From Citrus sinensis (Eukaryota > Streptophyta > Magnoliopsida > Sapindales > Rutaceae), in assembly GCF_022201045.2 (NCBI RefSeq), contig NC_068558.1:34429501-34493500 (forward strand): a stretch of 64,000 bases of DNA, in the 5' to 3' direction. Shown here one piece after another: positions 37,729 to 49,083 of this stretch; positions within the stretch are counted from its first letter, which is position 1, and every line of letters begins with the position of its first letter. Made by a program: the position numbers and the translations under genes. The notes below the pieces were generated by a model that was given only the letters and a program-made list of their open reading frames with translations, was not told the DNA's origin and made no database searches.

Positions 37729-39732
37729 ATGTCAAAAGGCAAAGAGAAAGTTATTAAGATTGACGACGACGAGTTAGACTTCTTGCCTAGTCTGCTCGTC
37801 AGTCCTGCCTTTGACCCCGGGATCCCCTTAGAACCTATTAGATCTAGTGTTGGGACTAGTGCTAAAAGGATGTCCCCCCAAACAACTTCCTCAATTGGCA
37901 ATAGCGGTGACGAGGGTTCTTCTGGTTCCGAAGACACCTTGAGTGAAGACCAGGAAAACGATTCTGGTGAAATGTCTTCACCAGGAACATCGCGACCAGA
38001 TAGGAAGAGCACAGTAGGAAGTAGAACTCTATCACAGCATTACGCTATTGATTTTATAACGTGCACGACAACAGTAGACGAGCTTGTTAATCTCCGGGTT
38101 AGGTACGACATTCCTGATGATATATCCCTTAGGATCTTAGGAAAAAAAAGATACTCCTAGCCGACCTCCTAGGGGGTACGTTACTCTGTTTTTGGAGAGT
38201 TTTAAATTTGGGCTGAGGTGCCCCCTGCAACCCTATTTTGCCCGAATACTTAATGGGTTGAATTTAGCTCTTGGTCAGCTGAACCCCAACAGGTGGAGAG
38301 TACTCTCTAGTCTGTTCATACTGTGGCATAGATGATGACAAAGCAAGCCCACAGTTAATGAGGTGAAGCACCTGTACCAGCTAAAGAGCAGCCTTAAAGA
38401 CGCCGGCTGGTATTACTTCCAATCAAGTACCAAGACCAGGAAACTTATAACTGATCTTCCAACGGGTGGTGGTGGGAATTGGAAGAAAAAATTCTTTTTT
38501 GCTGGGGTCCCTGGGGTCAAGTTGTGCAGATTGACGGGAAGGATTATCGTGTCCTACCTCGTTTCGTGGTCCCAGGTTGCCTGCTCGCTTTAGATGTCTT
38601 GTCTCCATAGTTATTCTCATTTTGCTGATTTGTCTCTAACCCAATATCTGTTCGCATTGTAGGTTCTTGAAGTGTGCACTACCCGCTTAAACTTGAGCCG
38701 CTTAAGCGGGTCGAGGCTGTGCTGGCCAACTCATGTTCGAACTGAGAGTTGCTAACTTCTTACAACTTGGTCGAATCTGGTTTGGTGTCCACCGACCATA
38801 AGATGGAGAATGCTGTGATCCGGGCTCTGAATTAGAAACGTTCTTGACCTCATGCTGCCAAGCGGGACCAGAATAAATATGCTCCCACTGCGAAACGGGT
38901 GAACATTGTGCAGCAAGCTCCCCCTTTGAAGACTCTACCACCTCCCCCTACCAAAGCCAGAGAAACTAGTGGAGCAGCCGCTGACCCCGCTTCCTCTTCT
39001 CCACCAGCTGGGCCGAAGTCTCGCTCATCTGACAGCCGAGTAGAGCATCTAATCCCTTAGATCAATGAATTTTCTAGGCTCGTGAGCAAGAAGAACTTGG
39101 AAGATTTTGACGGCAACACTCTGGGCGAGCTGGTGGGGGCTATGCAGTATACTGCCTTTCACCTCGGCTGCATGACCACTTACTATAAGGCGAAGGTCGG
39201 CCGCTATAACTGGAAGATGAAGGAGGACATTCAATCGGCCAAGACCAAAGCTGATGCTGCTGAGAAGAGAGCAGGAGACCTGAATCTCGAGAATTTAAAG
39301 TTGATAGAGCGAGAATCTCTCGCTCAAGCTAAGGCCATTACCCTTAAGGAAGAGCTTACTAAAGTCAATGAGGATCTACAAAGGTAGAAGGCTATGTACG
39401 AGGCTCAGATCAAATCTCTCCGGGATTCCCACCAAGTTCAGGTCGAGAACTTGGAGAAAGAGGTTGACAACCAATATGACCAGGGACTTCGGCATTCTTA
39501 TCGCTGCATCATGGCTGTCCTCGGGAAGCAGCATCCTGATTTGAAGATGGACGAGCTTGCTGCTTGTGCTGCTCAGTATATGGATGAAGAGGCCGCCAAA
39601 GAAGATATCGAGGAGGTGAAGCCAAATGCCACCGAAGAGAGAGCCTTTCCTCTTCATCCAGTCCCCGCTGATGTTGCCGAGGCAAATACCCCTCCTGGGG
39701 CAACTAGTGAAACCCCCCCGCTCCTGAAGTAG
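37729..39732 (+). pseudogene. Extra ORF of the inner element, antisense to gag-pol (Transposase_28-like plus coiled coil)
   Basis: It lies 3' of pol but on the strand opposite to it. It starts at ATG 37729 with an acidic Ser-rich segment. After a frame change near 38150 comes a segment with PLQPYFARILNGLNLALGQL, resembling the Pfam Transposase_28 'putative gypsy type transposon' family. A likely intron ends at TTGTAG near 38660. From 39082 a Lys/Glu-rich coiled-coil region (ELVGAMQYTAFHLG, then many heptads) runs to 39732. In-frame stops at about 39058 and 39387 and the frameshift show decay. Extra ORFs of this type are described in Tat-lineage elements; their function is unknown. Confidence 0.7.
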
Positions 39733-39904
39733 AGCAGCCAGTAAAGAAAAACCAGCTTACTGACCCGCCATCCTCTTAAGCACGTCTTGTGTTGTAGTTG
39801 CTTTTTGAACATTGTATGTTAATATTAGCAGCTTTGCAAATTACTAGCAGATTAATAAGAATGTTTTTACTTGCTTTCTCGTATTATCGTTACGATTTAT
39901 TTAT

Positions 39905-40860
39905 TTATTCGAGCAAATCCAGGTATGCTTGGCTTCCGGTCTCGTCATAGGACAGGCTTCAAGACTTAGCCTTTGCATGCCTTAGAAAATTTTTTTCAAT
40001 GCTTGGGAGTCTGCTCGCCTTTGCTTGGTCGAGCAGATCCTGGCAAGTTTGACTTCTGGTTTCACCGTAAAACAGGTTTTGAGACTTAGTGAGCCTTTGC
40101 ATGCCTTCGAAAATTTTTCAATACTTGGGATTTTACTCGCCTTCGCTTTGGTTGAGCAGATCCTGGCACGCTTGGCTTCTGGTCTCGTTATAAAACAGGC
40201 TTTGAGACTTAGTGAGCCTTTGCATACCTTCGAAAATTTTTCAATACTTGGGATTCTGCTCGCCTTCGCTTGGCCGAGCAAATCCTGGCACGCTTGGCTT
40301 CTGGTCTTGCCATAAAACAGGCTTTGAGACTTAGTGAGCCTTTGCATGTCTTCGAAAAATTTTCAATACTTAGGATTCTGCACACCGTTGCTTGCTCGAG
40401 CAGATCCTGGCACGCTTGGCTTTTGGTCTCGCCATAAAATAGACTTTGAGACTTTGTGAGCCTTTGTATGCCTTAGAAATTTTTGTATGCTTGGGAGTCT
40501 GCTCGCTGTCGCTTGGTTAAGCAAATCCTGGCACGCTTGGCTCCTGGTCTCGACATAAAACAGGCTTTGAGACTTAGTGAGCCTTTGCATGCCTTAGAAA
40601 TTTTTCCAATGCTTGGGAGTCTACTCGCCGTCGCTTGGTCAAGCAGATCCTGGCACGCTTGGCTTCTACTCTCGCCATAAAACAGGCTTTGAGAATTAAT
40701 GAGCCTTTGCATGCCTTAGAGATTTTTCTAATGCTTGGGAGTCTGCTCGCTGTCGCTTAGTCGAGCAGATCCTGGCACGCTTGGCTTCTGGTCTCACCAT
40801 AAAACATGCTTTGAGACTTAGTGAGCCTTTGCATTCTTTAGAAATTTTTGTAACATTACA
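39905..40860 (-). repeat. Tandem array of a 121-122 bp repeat, about 8 copies (inner element)
   Basis: The motif GAGCAGATCCTGGCACGCTT recurs at 39911, 40031, 40154, 40276, 40398, 40519, 40641 and 40763, with spacings of 120-123 bp. The units diverge from each other by a modest number of substitutions. The array lies between the integrase remnant and the extra ORF. It produces several similar spurious frames containing AKASKIPSIEKFSK-like peptides. Confidence 0.95.
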
Positions 40861-40981
40861 GCTGACTGAAATTCCTCATCAATTCATTAAGTGCTGAACT
40901 CGGCTTACATGAGATTGTTTTGACATAAAATAAATAACAACGAGCGCGAATAGAAATAACTTTAAAACATGAACAAGTCTT

Positions 40982-42225
40982 ACTGGAAATATTTCTTGAA
41001 GTGCGCTACGTTCCATGGGCGTTTCACCTCATGGCTATCCGTGCGAACCAGCTTGTAAGCTCCGGGTCCAACTATCTATTTGACCCTATATGGCCGCTCC
41101 CAATTTGGTCAAAGTACTCTTTGAGTCGAGTCTTTTGTGTTCTGATTCACTCTCCTTAACACCCAATCTCCGACCTTGAACTACCGTACATTCACCTTCT
41201 GGTTGTAATACCGAGCAACCCTTTCCTGGTAGACGGCTGATCATTTCGATGCTTGCTCCCTCTTCTTGATTAGCAAATCCAAATTCAAGCACATCTGGTC
41301 GTTGTTCTCCTGCTCATCGAAATGATCTGTCCGGTGCGTGGTCGTCCCTATCTTGGCTGGTACAACTGCTTCATGTCCGAAGGCCAAGGCAAATGGAGTT
41401 TCCCCAATTGCTGTTTTGTAGGTTGTCCTGTATGCTCATAATACACCTGATAACTCATCAACCCATGCACCTTTTTTTATTGCCAACCTATGGCATGTGA
41501 CCTCACGGTGGATTCCTGGCATGTCTTCATGTGTCCAAGCAAATATATCTACATGAGCTCGTAAGCAATGCACCAGCTCCTGCTTCTGCTCATCTTTAAG
41601 TCTCGACCCGATTCAGACTGTTTTTCCTGGATCATCTTGCTGCAAGCTTATTGTCTCCAGTTCCTCTACAAGTTTCTATCTGCCATTCTTGGCTCCCACT
41701 CGGGTATCAAGGGATGTAATCTGCATTGCTTCCCTTACTACAGTGGAGTAACAGCTTCGGGTGATTCTCTGGTCTCTTCGTACCACTCCAACTACCCCAT
41801 TCACCCGGTACTTGAGAGCTAGATAATGGTTGGAAAGTACCGCCTTGCTCATCCTCAGAAATGGACGACATAGAATCATCTAGTAAGGACCCTCTTCGTC
41901 GATCACAACAAAATCTAGTATCATAGTCCTTTCTGTTAGGGAGCTACCAATTGTGATGGGCAGCTCGACCACACCCAGAGGGACCAGCCTTCCTCTTCCA
42001 AATCCCTTCAAGGAGGTATTTGTGTGCTCCAACCTCAAGTATGCTATTCCCATCTCCTTAAGAGTTGACTTGAACAAAACATCGACCGAGCTTCTGGTCG
42101 ATGCTTCTTGTGTCTACTAGAACTCGGTCAAACTTCGTGCTAGCAGCGGTGACTTTAATAATTAAAGCATCCTCATGTGGATATAGAATCCCTTCTTCAT
42201 CCTCATCTGTCCACATGATTGAAAC
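40982..42225 (-). pseudogene. Pol remnant of the inner element (protease, RT start, integrase end)
   Basis: Read right to left: a retropepsin-like region whose active-site triad is DTR instead of DTG and which is frame-shifted at about 42090; then a segment ending FAWTHEDMPGI, which begins the RT region in gypsy elements. Near 41472-41480, in an A-rich stretch, this passes straight into KGAWVDELSGVL and AYRTT, an integrase motif, and on to the integrase C-terminus (DWVLRRV, NVAHFKKYF). RT, RNase H and most of integrase are missing, and several stops are present. Confidence 0.8.
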
Positions 42226-44140
42226 TTACCTGACTCTTGTTCGCTTGGCTGCTGGGGTGTTGAAAAATACCTCTTTGCTAGTCATGGCATACTTGGCGTA
42301 GTTCTTCCTCGACATGTTGGAGTCTCCTGCCAATGTTGGGCCCCCAACAATCACTCTTACTATAGGCTGCTCGTGGCTCAAGTTTCTATCACTCTGCTCC
42401 CCTTCACATGTCGAGGCCACCATTGGAAAAGTCTCATCTATAAACTCATCCACGTATCGATTTCTCACCAAATTTTCAATCTGGGTCTTGAGATCTCTGC
42501 ATTTTGTTGTGGTATGGCCATGAGTGCTATGGAACTTGCAATAGCGTCCCCTATCCCTCCTGCTGGGTAGCTTTGTTATTGGGCTAGGGAGGTACAGTAA
42601 TCCCCAGTCCTTTATGGCCTCGTACACCTCGTCTAGGAGCATCTTCAAGGAAATATACCGCTCATAGTCCTGGTTCTAGTCAATCATGTGCACTGTCTTT
42701 TCCCTGTTTGTACCGTTCTGAACTAGAGGAGGTGGCAGCGCTTCTGGTTTGCTCCCTTTACCACCATAGGGGTGTCGATGAGGATGACCATATACCGAGT
42801 CATGCCTTCTCCAAGGCTCCCTAGCTGGTGAACGAGGAGGTTGCGCCCTACTGCGCTGATACTGTGATGGCCTCTGATGAGGCTGGTAAGCGGTAACCCG
42901 ACTTCATGTACCACTACCTGAGGCATGGTGGTCCCTCCTCTTGATCGGCCCATTTCCTGGTAAGGCTCTCTTCTCTTTCATTCTCAACCCTTCTAGCTGG
43001 TCTGTCTTAATCCGTGCTGCTTTTTCCTCCTCAATCTTTATGTCCCTCTTAGCCTGCTCGTAAGCGGCTGCATACGTCTGAATAACTGTGCTCCTCAAAT
43101 TGTACCATAGCCTTCCTATCTTCACCCTTTCTTTCAATCCCCTTAATGCCTGAGGATGGTTGAAGGCTCCCAAGTCGAGGATAGCGCGATGGAACCTCTT
43201 GATGAATTCCCGAAGAGTTTCTTCTTTCTCCTGTTTCATGCTTTTTAACTCCATCATGTCATCTTCCAATGCCATTGCCCCACAAATTGCTCTGTAAATT
43301 CCTGACACATCTGGTCAAAGGATTTAACGCTTTCTCGAGGAAGTTTTCGGTACCACTCACGTGCTCGTCCCTGTAGAGACAGCGGGAACACCCTGCATTT
43401 TTGAGCTTGGGATAATCCTTGTACCACAGTTATGTCGTTAAAGCGCTCTATGTACACCAACGGATCGGTTCGCCCTGATTACTTGAGGTCTGGGAGGCGA
43501 AAATCTATTGGAATGATTGCTCTCATGATCTCTGCCGAGAGCGGGAATTCTCCATCCAGCATTATCCTCCAACCAGGTACTCTGCTCCTTCCTTGTATGT
43601 CATCAATTACCTGCGCTAGTCTACGCACTTCTTCCTCTAACTGTACTGCACGACCAGGGTCACGTGCTGCAACTTGATCTCGCTCTTGCTCTACATCATG
43701 TAAGTGTTGCTTGAACTCCGTTTCCTCTGCATTCGCCACCCCGTCATCATTATCAAAAATCTGTCTTCCTGGGGATTGATCTTCCCCTCTATGGATTTCT
43801 CCCCATAGAGATAAGTTACCTCCCTCACCACTAAATCTCCTGGTGGTCTGACTTCTCATCATATCATCGTGCCCTGGTGTCATTCAACCACTTCTCACCC
43901 TTGCCTCATGGATTCCCCTTCGTTCACTCCTCAGCTCATGTAGGATGGTTGTCAGAGTCTCCATCTGCTTTTTCATCAATTCCATCCGGTCATACATGGC
44001 TTTTTCCCGTGCTTCATTGGCTATCTCCCTCAACGTCACGGATTCGTTAAGCCTCATATCACCTCCTTGTGCACTACTTCCTCCTACATCCAGTGTTTCT
44101 TCACTTGCTTTACTCCTCCTCTTTCTGTCAACAGAAGCTT
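42226..44140 (-). pseudogene. Gag of the inner element
   Basis: Read right to left from about 44140: an N-terminal coiled region (AREKAMYDRMELMKKQMETL), a second segment from 43883, then the retrotransposon gag core (LQGRAREWYRKLP, FIKRFHRAILDLGAF) and, near 42530, a Cys/His cluster (YCKFHSTHGHTTTKC). A TGA near 43884, a stop near 43478, a frame break near 43290 and further stops at 42903 and 42678 break the frame. Gag packages the element RNA; this copy cannot make an intact protein. Confidence 0.85.
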
Positions 44141-44171
44141 TTTGATTAGCTCCCCACAAACGGCGCCAAAA

Positions 44172-44853
44172 TGTTGATGCGAGATTCTGGTACTTTGCTC
44201 GACCACGACCAGGATCTCTCCTCAACTAATTGGACCACGACCAGGACCTTTCCTCGTATCACTTCTTCTCCACAGACTCCTACGTACATAGAAACAAGTT
44301 AGAGCACGCTGGGTGTTTTCCCGGTAAACCCTCCGACGGTTAAGTTAGGAATGTAGGCTTTGCCTTTCTAGGAAAAACAACCACTAATCTTATGGCTCTT
44401 TTCTTAGATCTATCATTCGAAAGTTCTTTTTTTTTCAGTTTTAATCTCAAAAAGTCTAACACTTTTACCTTCGTTGGCTACCTTTTTATAGACTTCTCTT
44501 GAGTTCAGACATTCCCTTAATCCACGCCCATTACCTTCCCACCTCTTGGAAGTGGATGTCCCGTTTCCGTAATCGTGGGTGGTTGCATGGCCTTCGTGCC
44601 TTGATTCTCAGGTTGGAGAGCACGTCTCGCCAACTGTTGTTGACCGGGTCTTCTCGCCTCAACCTTTAGCAGGAATGGCTTTATGCTTCTAATAGGAGAC
44701 CGGCCTCGCGGATGGCGTATTCATGGACGAGCAAAATATTCCTGCTCCTATTCCTCTGCTACCAGACTTCTGCAAGATATACCTGCTCGTGGAACCCTGT
44801 TACCAGTTATCTGCTCATCACGGCTGGTCTTATCGAAGTACATCCCCCAAACA
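44172..44853 (-). repeat. Inner element, 5' LTR (right copy)
   Basis: 682 bp, the partner of 36575-37259. It starts TGTTGATGCGAG and ends CCCCAAACA on the plus strand. It is followed directly by the target duplication TATCA. Confidence 0.92.
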
Positions 44854-44858
44854 TATCA

Positions 44859-45520
44859 GATGCAGAACGTTCACATTAGCAAATGGCAATGCAAATTGAA
44901 GTGTAAAAACCTACCATGAATTATCGAGAAGATGGAAGGTCAAGAAAGGACTCAAAGTTAGTCTGTATTATTAACAAAAGTCATGAACATTATAATTCCA
45001 AGAGACTTTTGCTTCCAAGCCTTCGTTATTGTGGGAAGAATGACACCTTGATGTAAATAGAGCAATTTAATGAGATAACATGAGTGTAAGGTCTAACATC
45101 ATTATAGAAGTGCAAAGCATTCCCTTTGACATTAGAAGGGCGAGCACAAAATTGGTATAGAAAATTATCTCGAGACAACATTAAAATATTTAGCCAATTA
45201 TGCAAGGATTTCGCTGAGCAATTTAAGAGCACCGTGACTCTAGAAGATGACACGATGGAGCTTATGAGTATCAAATAGGGTGAGACGAAAACTCTTAGGA
45301 ATTTTGTGGAAAGGTATCATAGCGTCATCTTGGAGCTTAGTGCTTTTAGTTATCCGCAAGCTTCGAGGGCGCGAAGGTAGACAGGTCATGGTATAACCTG
45401 ATGGTGCCAACAATTAACTCTTATATAAAATCCCATGACCAAGTAACTAGAATTAGAAGCAAAAAGACAGATGAGCTGCGGAGATGGGAAATAAGGGCTT
45501 AAAGGGGAAGTATGCCAATT
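44859..45520 (+). pseudogene. Outer element gag fragment, right of the inner insertion
   Basis: In the plus orientation, broken frames encode a gag core homologous to that of the inner element: an AFPLT-like segment near 45117, CKDFAEQFKSTVTLEDDTMEL near 45203-45263, RNFVERYHSVILELSAFSYP near 45297-45356, and WYNLM near 45392. Stops and frame changes are frequent. Together with 36100-36569 it shows that the inner element landed within gag. Confidence 0.75.
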
Positions 45521-45714
45521 AGGTATCATGATGCAACATCAGTGAGTAAGAACAACACTACGAGGCCAACACCTTTACTCACAGCAGAATGTTCAGGCTA
45601 GGCTCCCATCATTTTGCCCAACAAGTCTAATCATCAACACAACACTGCATCAAACCACAAACTAATCATACAAATTGCTAATGGCATGCTGAGTAGAGGA
45701 AACAAAGTAGACTA

Positions 45715-46610
45715 TTTAAGACAAGTAAAGATTTTAAGTCTCAAAACCTATTTGGGTGAGACAAGGAGCCTAAATTTGTTAATTTAGCTCACATATAAAT
45801 AAGTGAACAAAAATCTAAGAGCACGAAATCTTTCTAAGCAAGTGAAAGTTTCAAGTTTTAAAACCTGCTCGAGTGAGACAAAGAACACAAACTTGTTAAT
45901 TCAGCTCAGCCATGATTAGACGAGCAAAAAGATAAAAGCACAAAATCTTTCTAAGGCAAGTAAAGGTTTAAAGTCTCAAAACTACTCAAGACGAACAAAG
46001 AGCCTAAGCTGGCTAATTACGCTCTCCATCAATAAGTGAGCAAAAATATAAGCTCGGCCATCAATAGAAGAGGCAAAAATATAAGAGCACAAAATCTTTC
46101 TAAAACAAGTGAAGGTTTCAAATCTAAAAACCTACTTGGGTGAGATAAGGAGCCAAATTTGCTAATAAGGTTCAATCATGATTAAACGAGTAGAAAGATA
46201 AAAACGTGAAATCTTCTTAAGGCAAGTAAATATTACAAGTCTCAAAATCTCGCTAGGATGAGAGAAGGAACCTAAACTTGCTAATTTAGCTTGGCTAGGA
46301 TTAGGGGAGCAGAAAGATAAAAGCAAGAAATCATTTTAAGGCAAATAATAATTTCAAGCTCAAAATCTGCTCAAGTGAGAGAAGGATCCTAAACTTGCTA
46401 ATGAAGCTTGACCATGGGTAGGGAGCAAAAATATAAAAGTAGAAAATCTTTCTAAGGCAAGTGAAGGTTTCAAGTCTCAAAACTTGTTTGGTGAGAGAAG
46501 GAGCCCAAACTTGCTAATTTAGCTCGCAAGCAGAAAGATAAACGTTTGAAATTTTCTTAAGGCAAATCCATATTTCAAGTCTCAAAATTTACTTGGAGTG
46601 AGACCAAAAA
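45715..46610 (+). repeat. Tandem array of an about 117-bp repeat (outer element), homologous to the inner 121-bp repeat
   Basis: The motif AAGGCAAGTGAAGGTTTCAA and variants recur near 45720, 45836, 45954, 46104, 46221, 46339, 46456 and 46558. The reverse complement of the inner repeat shares the ordered blocks TTTCTAAGGCA, AAGTCTCAAA, CCTG, GAGAC and GCTCG, so the two arrays belong to one family placed in opposite orientations. The units are more diverged than in the inner array. One further unit-like segment is at about 47300-47350. Confidence 0.85.
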
Positions 46611-46611
46611 C

Positions 46612-47130
46612 CAAAAGTTGCTAATATACACGTCAAGACTAGGCAAAAATCCATAGAACTTATCAAGACTACGAGAGAACTCTGAAAACCTATAAAACTT
46701 GTCAAGACTAGGTTAGAATCTGTAAAACTCGTCAGGGCCAAACAAGAACTCTAAAAAACTATAAAACACGTTAGGACTAGATAAGAATCTGTAGAACTCG
46801 TCAGGACTAAGCCATAACTCCATAAACTTAGAAAACTCGTCAGGACTAGGTGAGAACCCATAGAACTAATCAGGACTAGGTGAAAACTTCATTAACCTCT
46901 AAAACTCGTCAAGACTAGATGAGAACCTGTAGGCAAGAACTCCTTAAACCTATAAAACTCACCAGGACTAAGTGAGAATACGTAGAACTTGTCAGGGATG
47001 GGTGAAAATTCTGTAAACCTATAAAACTAGTCAAGATGGGAACTAGGCGAGAACTCATTAGGACTAGATGAGAACTCCATAAACCTATAAAACTCATCAA
47101 GACTAGGCGAGGACTCATAGAACTTACTGT
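46612..47130 (+). repeat. Second tandem array in the outer element (about 30-70 bp units)
   Basis: Imperfect units of the form AACTCGTCAGGACTAGGTGA followed by GAACTCCATAAACCTATAAA repeat about eight times, with shorter half-units between. The array lies directly after the 117-bp repeats and is not seen in the inner element. Confidence 0.8.
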
Positions 47131-47559
47131 CAATAAGCGAGAACGCAATAAGCTCGACATGGGCGAGCAAGAGCTTATTAAATTCACGATAAATAGGCAA
47201 GGACCTAAAATACTTATCAAAGTAGGCAAAAGCTTATTACATTCTACCATGGATGAGTAAGAGCATAGTTTAAACAAGACCACGAATATGTGAGTAGAAA
47301 ACAAAAGCAAAAAACTTACTCAAAGTAAATAGAAGTTCTAAATCTTGAAACATAATTCAAGAGAGGTGTGGTTGTCCCTAGTAAAAGGATCCTCTTTATG
47401 TCCAAACAAAAAGCGGATTCACCTTGTCATAGCAAAAGACGAAGCATCCCTAATACAACTAGAGCTAGTAGTAATGGTTCAACTTGAGTTTAATCTCTTT
47501 TGTCCTTTTGCTCCTTCATATAGGCAACCATATCTCTAGTAAGGTCATCCATCTTCAAA

Positions 47560-47975
47560 TTAGAATGGCCTTTTCAAGGAACACCATAATGCAATTATAG
47601 TAAAACTTAAGGGACAATATTGTAACTATTGTCAGCTTTCTTTTCTAGGGCCTCAATACGGTCTTTTAAACTAACAATCATTTCCTGAGATTGGGATTTA
47701 AAGGACTTCATCCACTACTCAAATGAAGACTTCTAGTTGCCAAGTTGAGTCCTTAAGTCTTTTAATGCCTTCTTGAACTTAACAATTTTGACTTTAAGCT
47801 TCGCTTCAGCATCTCAATACTCTCCTTTTAAGTATGGATTTTGATCTTCATCTTGTTGTCATACCTTAAAATCCGCTTCTTATAGTTAGTCGCTATGTAG
47901 TTTAGGTAGTAAGAGCTATATCGAAAGGCATTCAGTAGTTCAAAAAGGGTGCAGCCTTCTATATCCTTTTTGTTG
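47560..47975 (-). pseudogene. Extra-ORF remnant of the outer element (antisense to its gag)
   Basis: The reverse strand near 47975-47840 encodes FELLNAFRYSSYYLNYIATNY, matching the position and pattern of ELVGAMQYTAFHLGCMTTYY in the inner extra ORF. A Lys-rich coiled-coil-like continuation with stops follows to about 47560. Upstream portions are not recognisable. It supports a shared element lineage. Confidence 0.6.
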
Positions 47976-48149
47976 ACTATTCTAAAAGTAGATCTTAAAC
48001 TCTAGTGAGGAGAAAATCTGGGGATAAAACACAAAGAGTTGGGAAGTGGTAAGCAAGCCTGGTGAGTAATATTGGCAGAAGGGGGATTTTTAAACATATA
48101 GTTTCCAATTTGTTCATTACATGCTCAATACTAGAAACCAAGGAATTGG

Positions 48150-49078
48150 TGTCTGGATAATAAAATAGGGTGATCACAATCAGGGTTTCCTTGAAGCTTG
48201 ATGGTGCTTACGTCACCATTTAAAATAGCCTAGAGGAATCTGCCGAGGATGATAAAGTGAGAAGGGGGTTAAACTGAGAAGAGATCCAGTCAAAACCATT
48301 CCCTCAACCTTCTCTGAAAAATGGGGACTCAGCTTCATCTACAAAATCCATTATTCCGTCATCCTATGGAGTCAAGCGAGGTGGAATCCTATCCAAAAAA
48401 ACCCATAATCCTAGAAGCTATAGGGGATGAAGGGAAAACCTTATCTAAAAGCCCCATTATACCGTAATCCATAGGGAAGGATTTGATCCCCATAAAACCC
48501 CTAAGAATTCTAACAATTGGGGACTTTTTGAAAAAAACTCAATCCTATCTCATTCCTTACATAAATCTCAAAGAGTTGAATTTTGAAAAACCTTCTTCCT
48601 CACCGATATTTATCCTTCCTTATCTTATCTCTATTTCTTCTTCTAATTTGAAGGGAGAGTTTCTTCTTAATTTTTCTTTTTTGGTTCATTTTTTATTGAT
48701 TCTTTTATACAAATAACTATATCCCCTATTATTCCACGAAAACCCAAGATACTAGCTTAAGCTTTGGAGAGTTAATGCTGGAAAAACTTTCGGTGCCCTT
48801 GACGGTTTTTCTTGTTGAAGATAGTTCCTAAGGTCGAATCGTGCTCGCTAATTTTTGCTCAAACTTCCTTGTAGAGGCAAAAGCCATCTGTCTACATAAA
48901 CAAATTCAATTGCTGGCATCAGGATTTAGTACTCACTAGGGTCGAATCATACTCGCCAATTTTTGCTCGAACTTCTTTTTAGAGCCAAAAAAAAAATCTC
49001 TCCACATAAACCAATTCAAATGTTGGCATTAGTATCTGGTAGATAGCCCTCACACCGACACAATTAGATTTGGCATCA
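48150..49078 (+). repeat. Outer element, right (3') LTR with internal duplication
   Basis: Begins TGTCTGGATAAT and ends TTGGCATCA. It is longer than the left LTR, mainly because a segment of about 115 bp containing CTCGCTAATTTTTGCTC and CATAAACAAATTCAA is present twice (about 48836-48945 and 48951-49040). Flanked by ATAAT on the right. Confidence 0.78.
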
Positions 49079-49083
49079 ATAAT

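Larger units (their letters stand above)
36575..44853 (-). mobile_element. Inner Tat-lineage Ty3/gypsy LTR retrotransposon (deleted, non-autonomous)
   Basis: LTRs at 36575-37259 and 44172-44853 are flanked by a perfect 5-bp target duplication TATCA (36570-36574 and 44854-44858). Next to the right LTR the minus strand reads TTTTGGCGCCGTTTGTGG, the primer-site region, so the element runs right to left. Order on the minus strand: gag with several frame breaks, damaged protease, the first residues of the RT region, a large deletion, integrase C-terminus, then an array of about 121-bp repeats and a plus-strand extra ORF. It sits inside the gag of the outer element and is in opposite orientation to it. 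Confidence 0.92.
35318..49078 (+). mobile_element. Outer Tat-lineage Ty3/gypsy LTR retrotransposon (interrupted, degenerate)
   Basis: Direct LTRs lie at 35318-36099 and 48150-49078, flanked by a perfect 5-bp target duplication ATAAT (35313-35317 and 49079-49083). After the left LTR the sequence TTTTGGCTCTGTCTATGG is a degraded form of the TTTTGGCGCCGTCTGTGG primer-site region common in plant gypsy elements, so transcription runs on the plus strand. Its gag (36100-36569, continuing at 44859-45500) is split by the inner element and full of stops. I cannot recognise protease, RT or integrase. The 3' part holds two tandem-repeat arrays and an antisense ORF remnant. Confidence 0.85.

Noticed and set aside
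39982..40712. Several similar Lys/Ser-rich minus-strand frames
   Set aside because: They are successive translations of the 121-bp tandem repeat of the inner retrotransposon, not genes.
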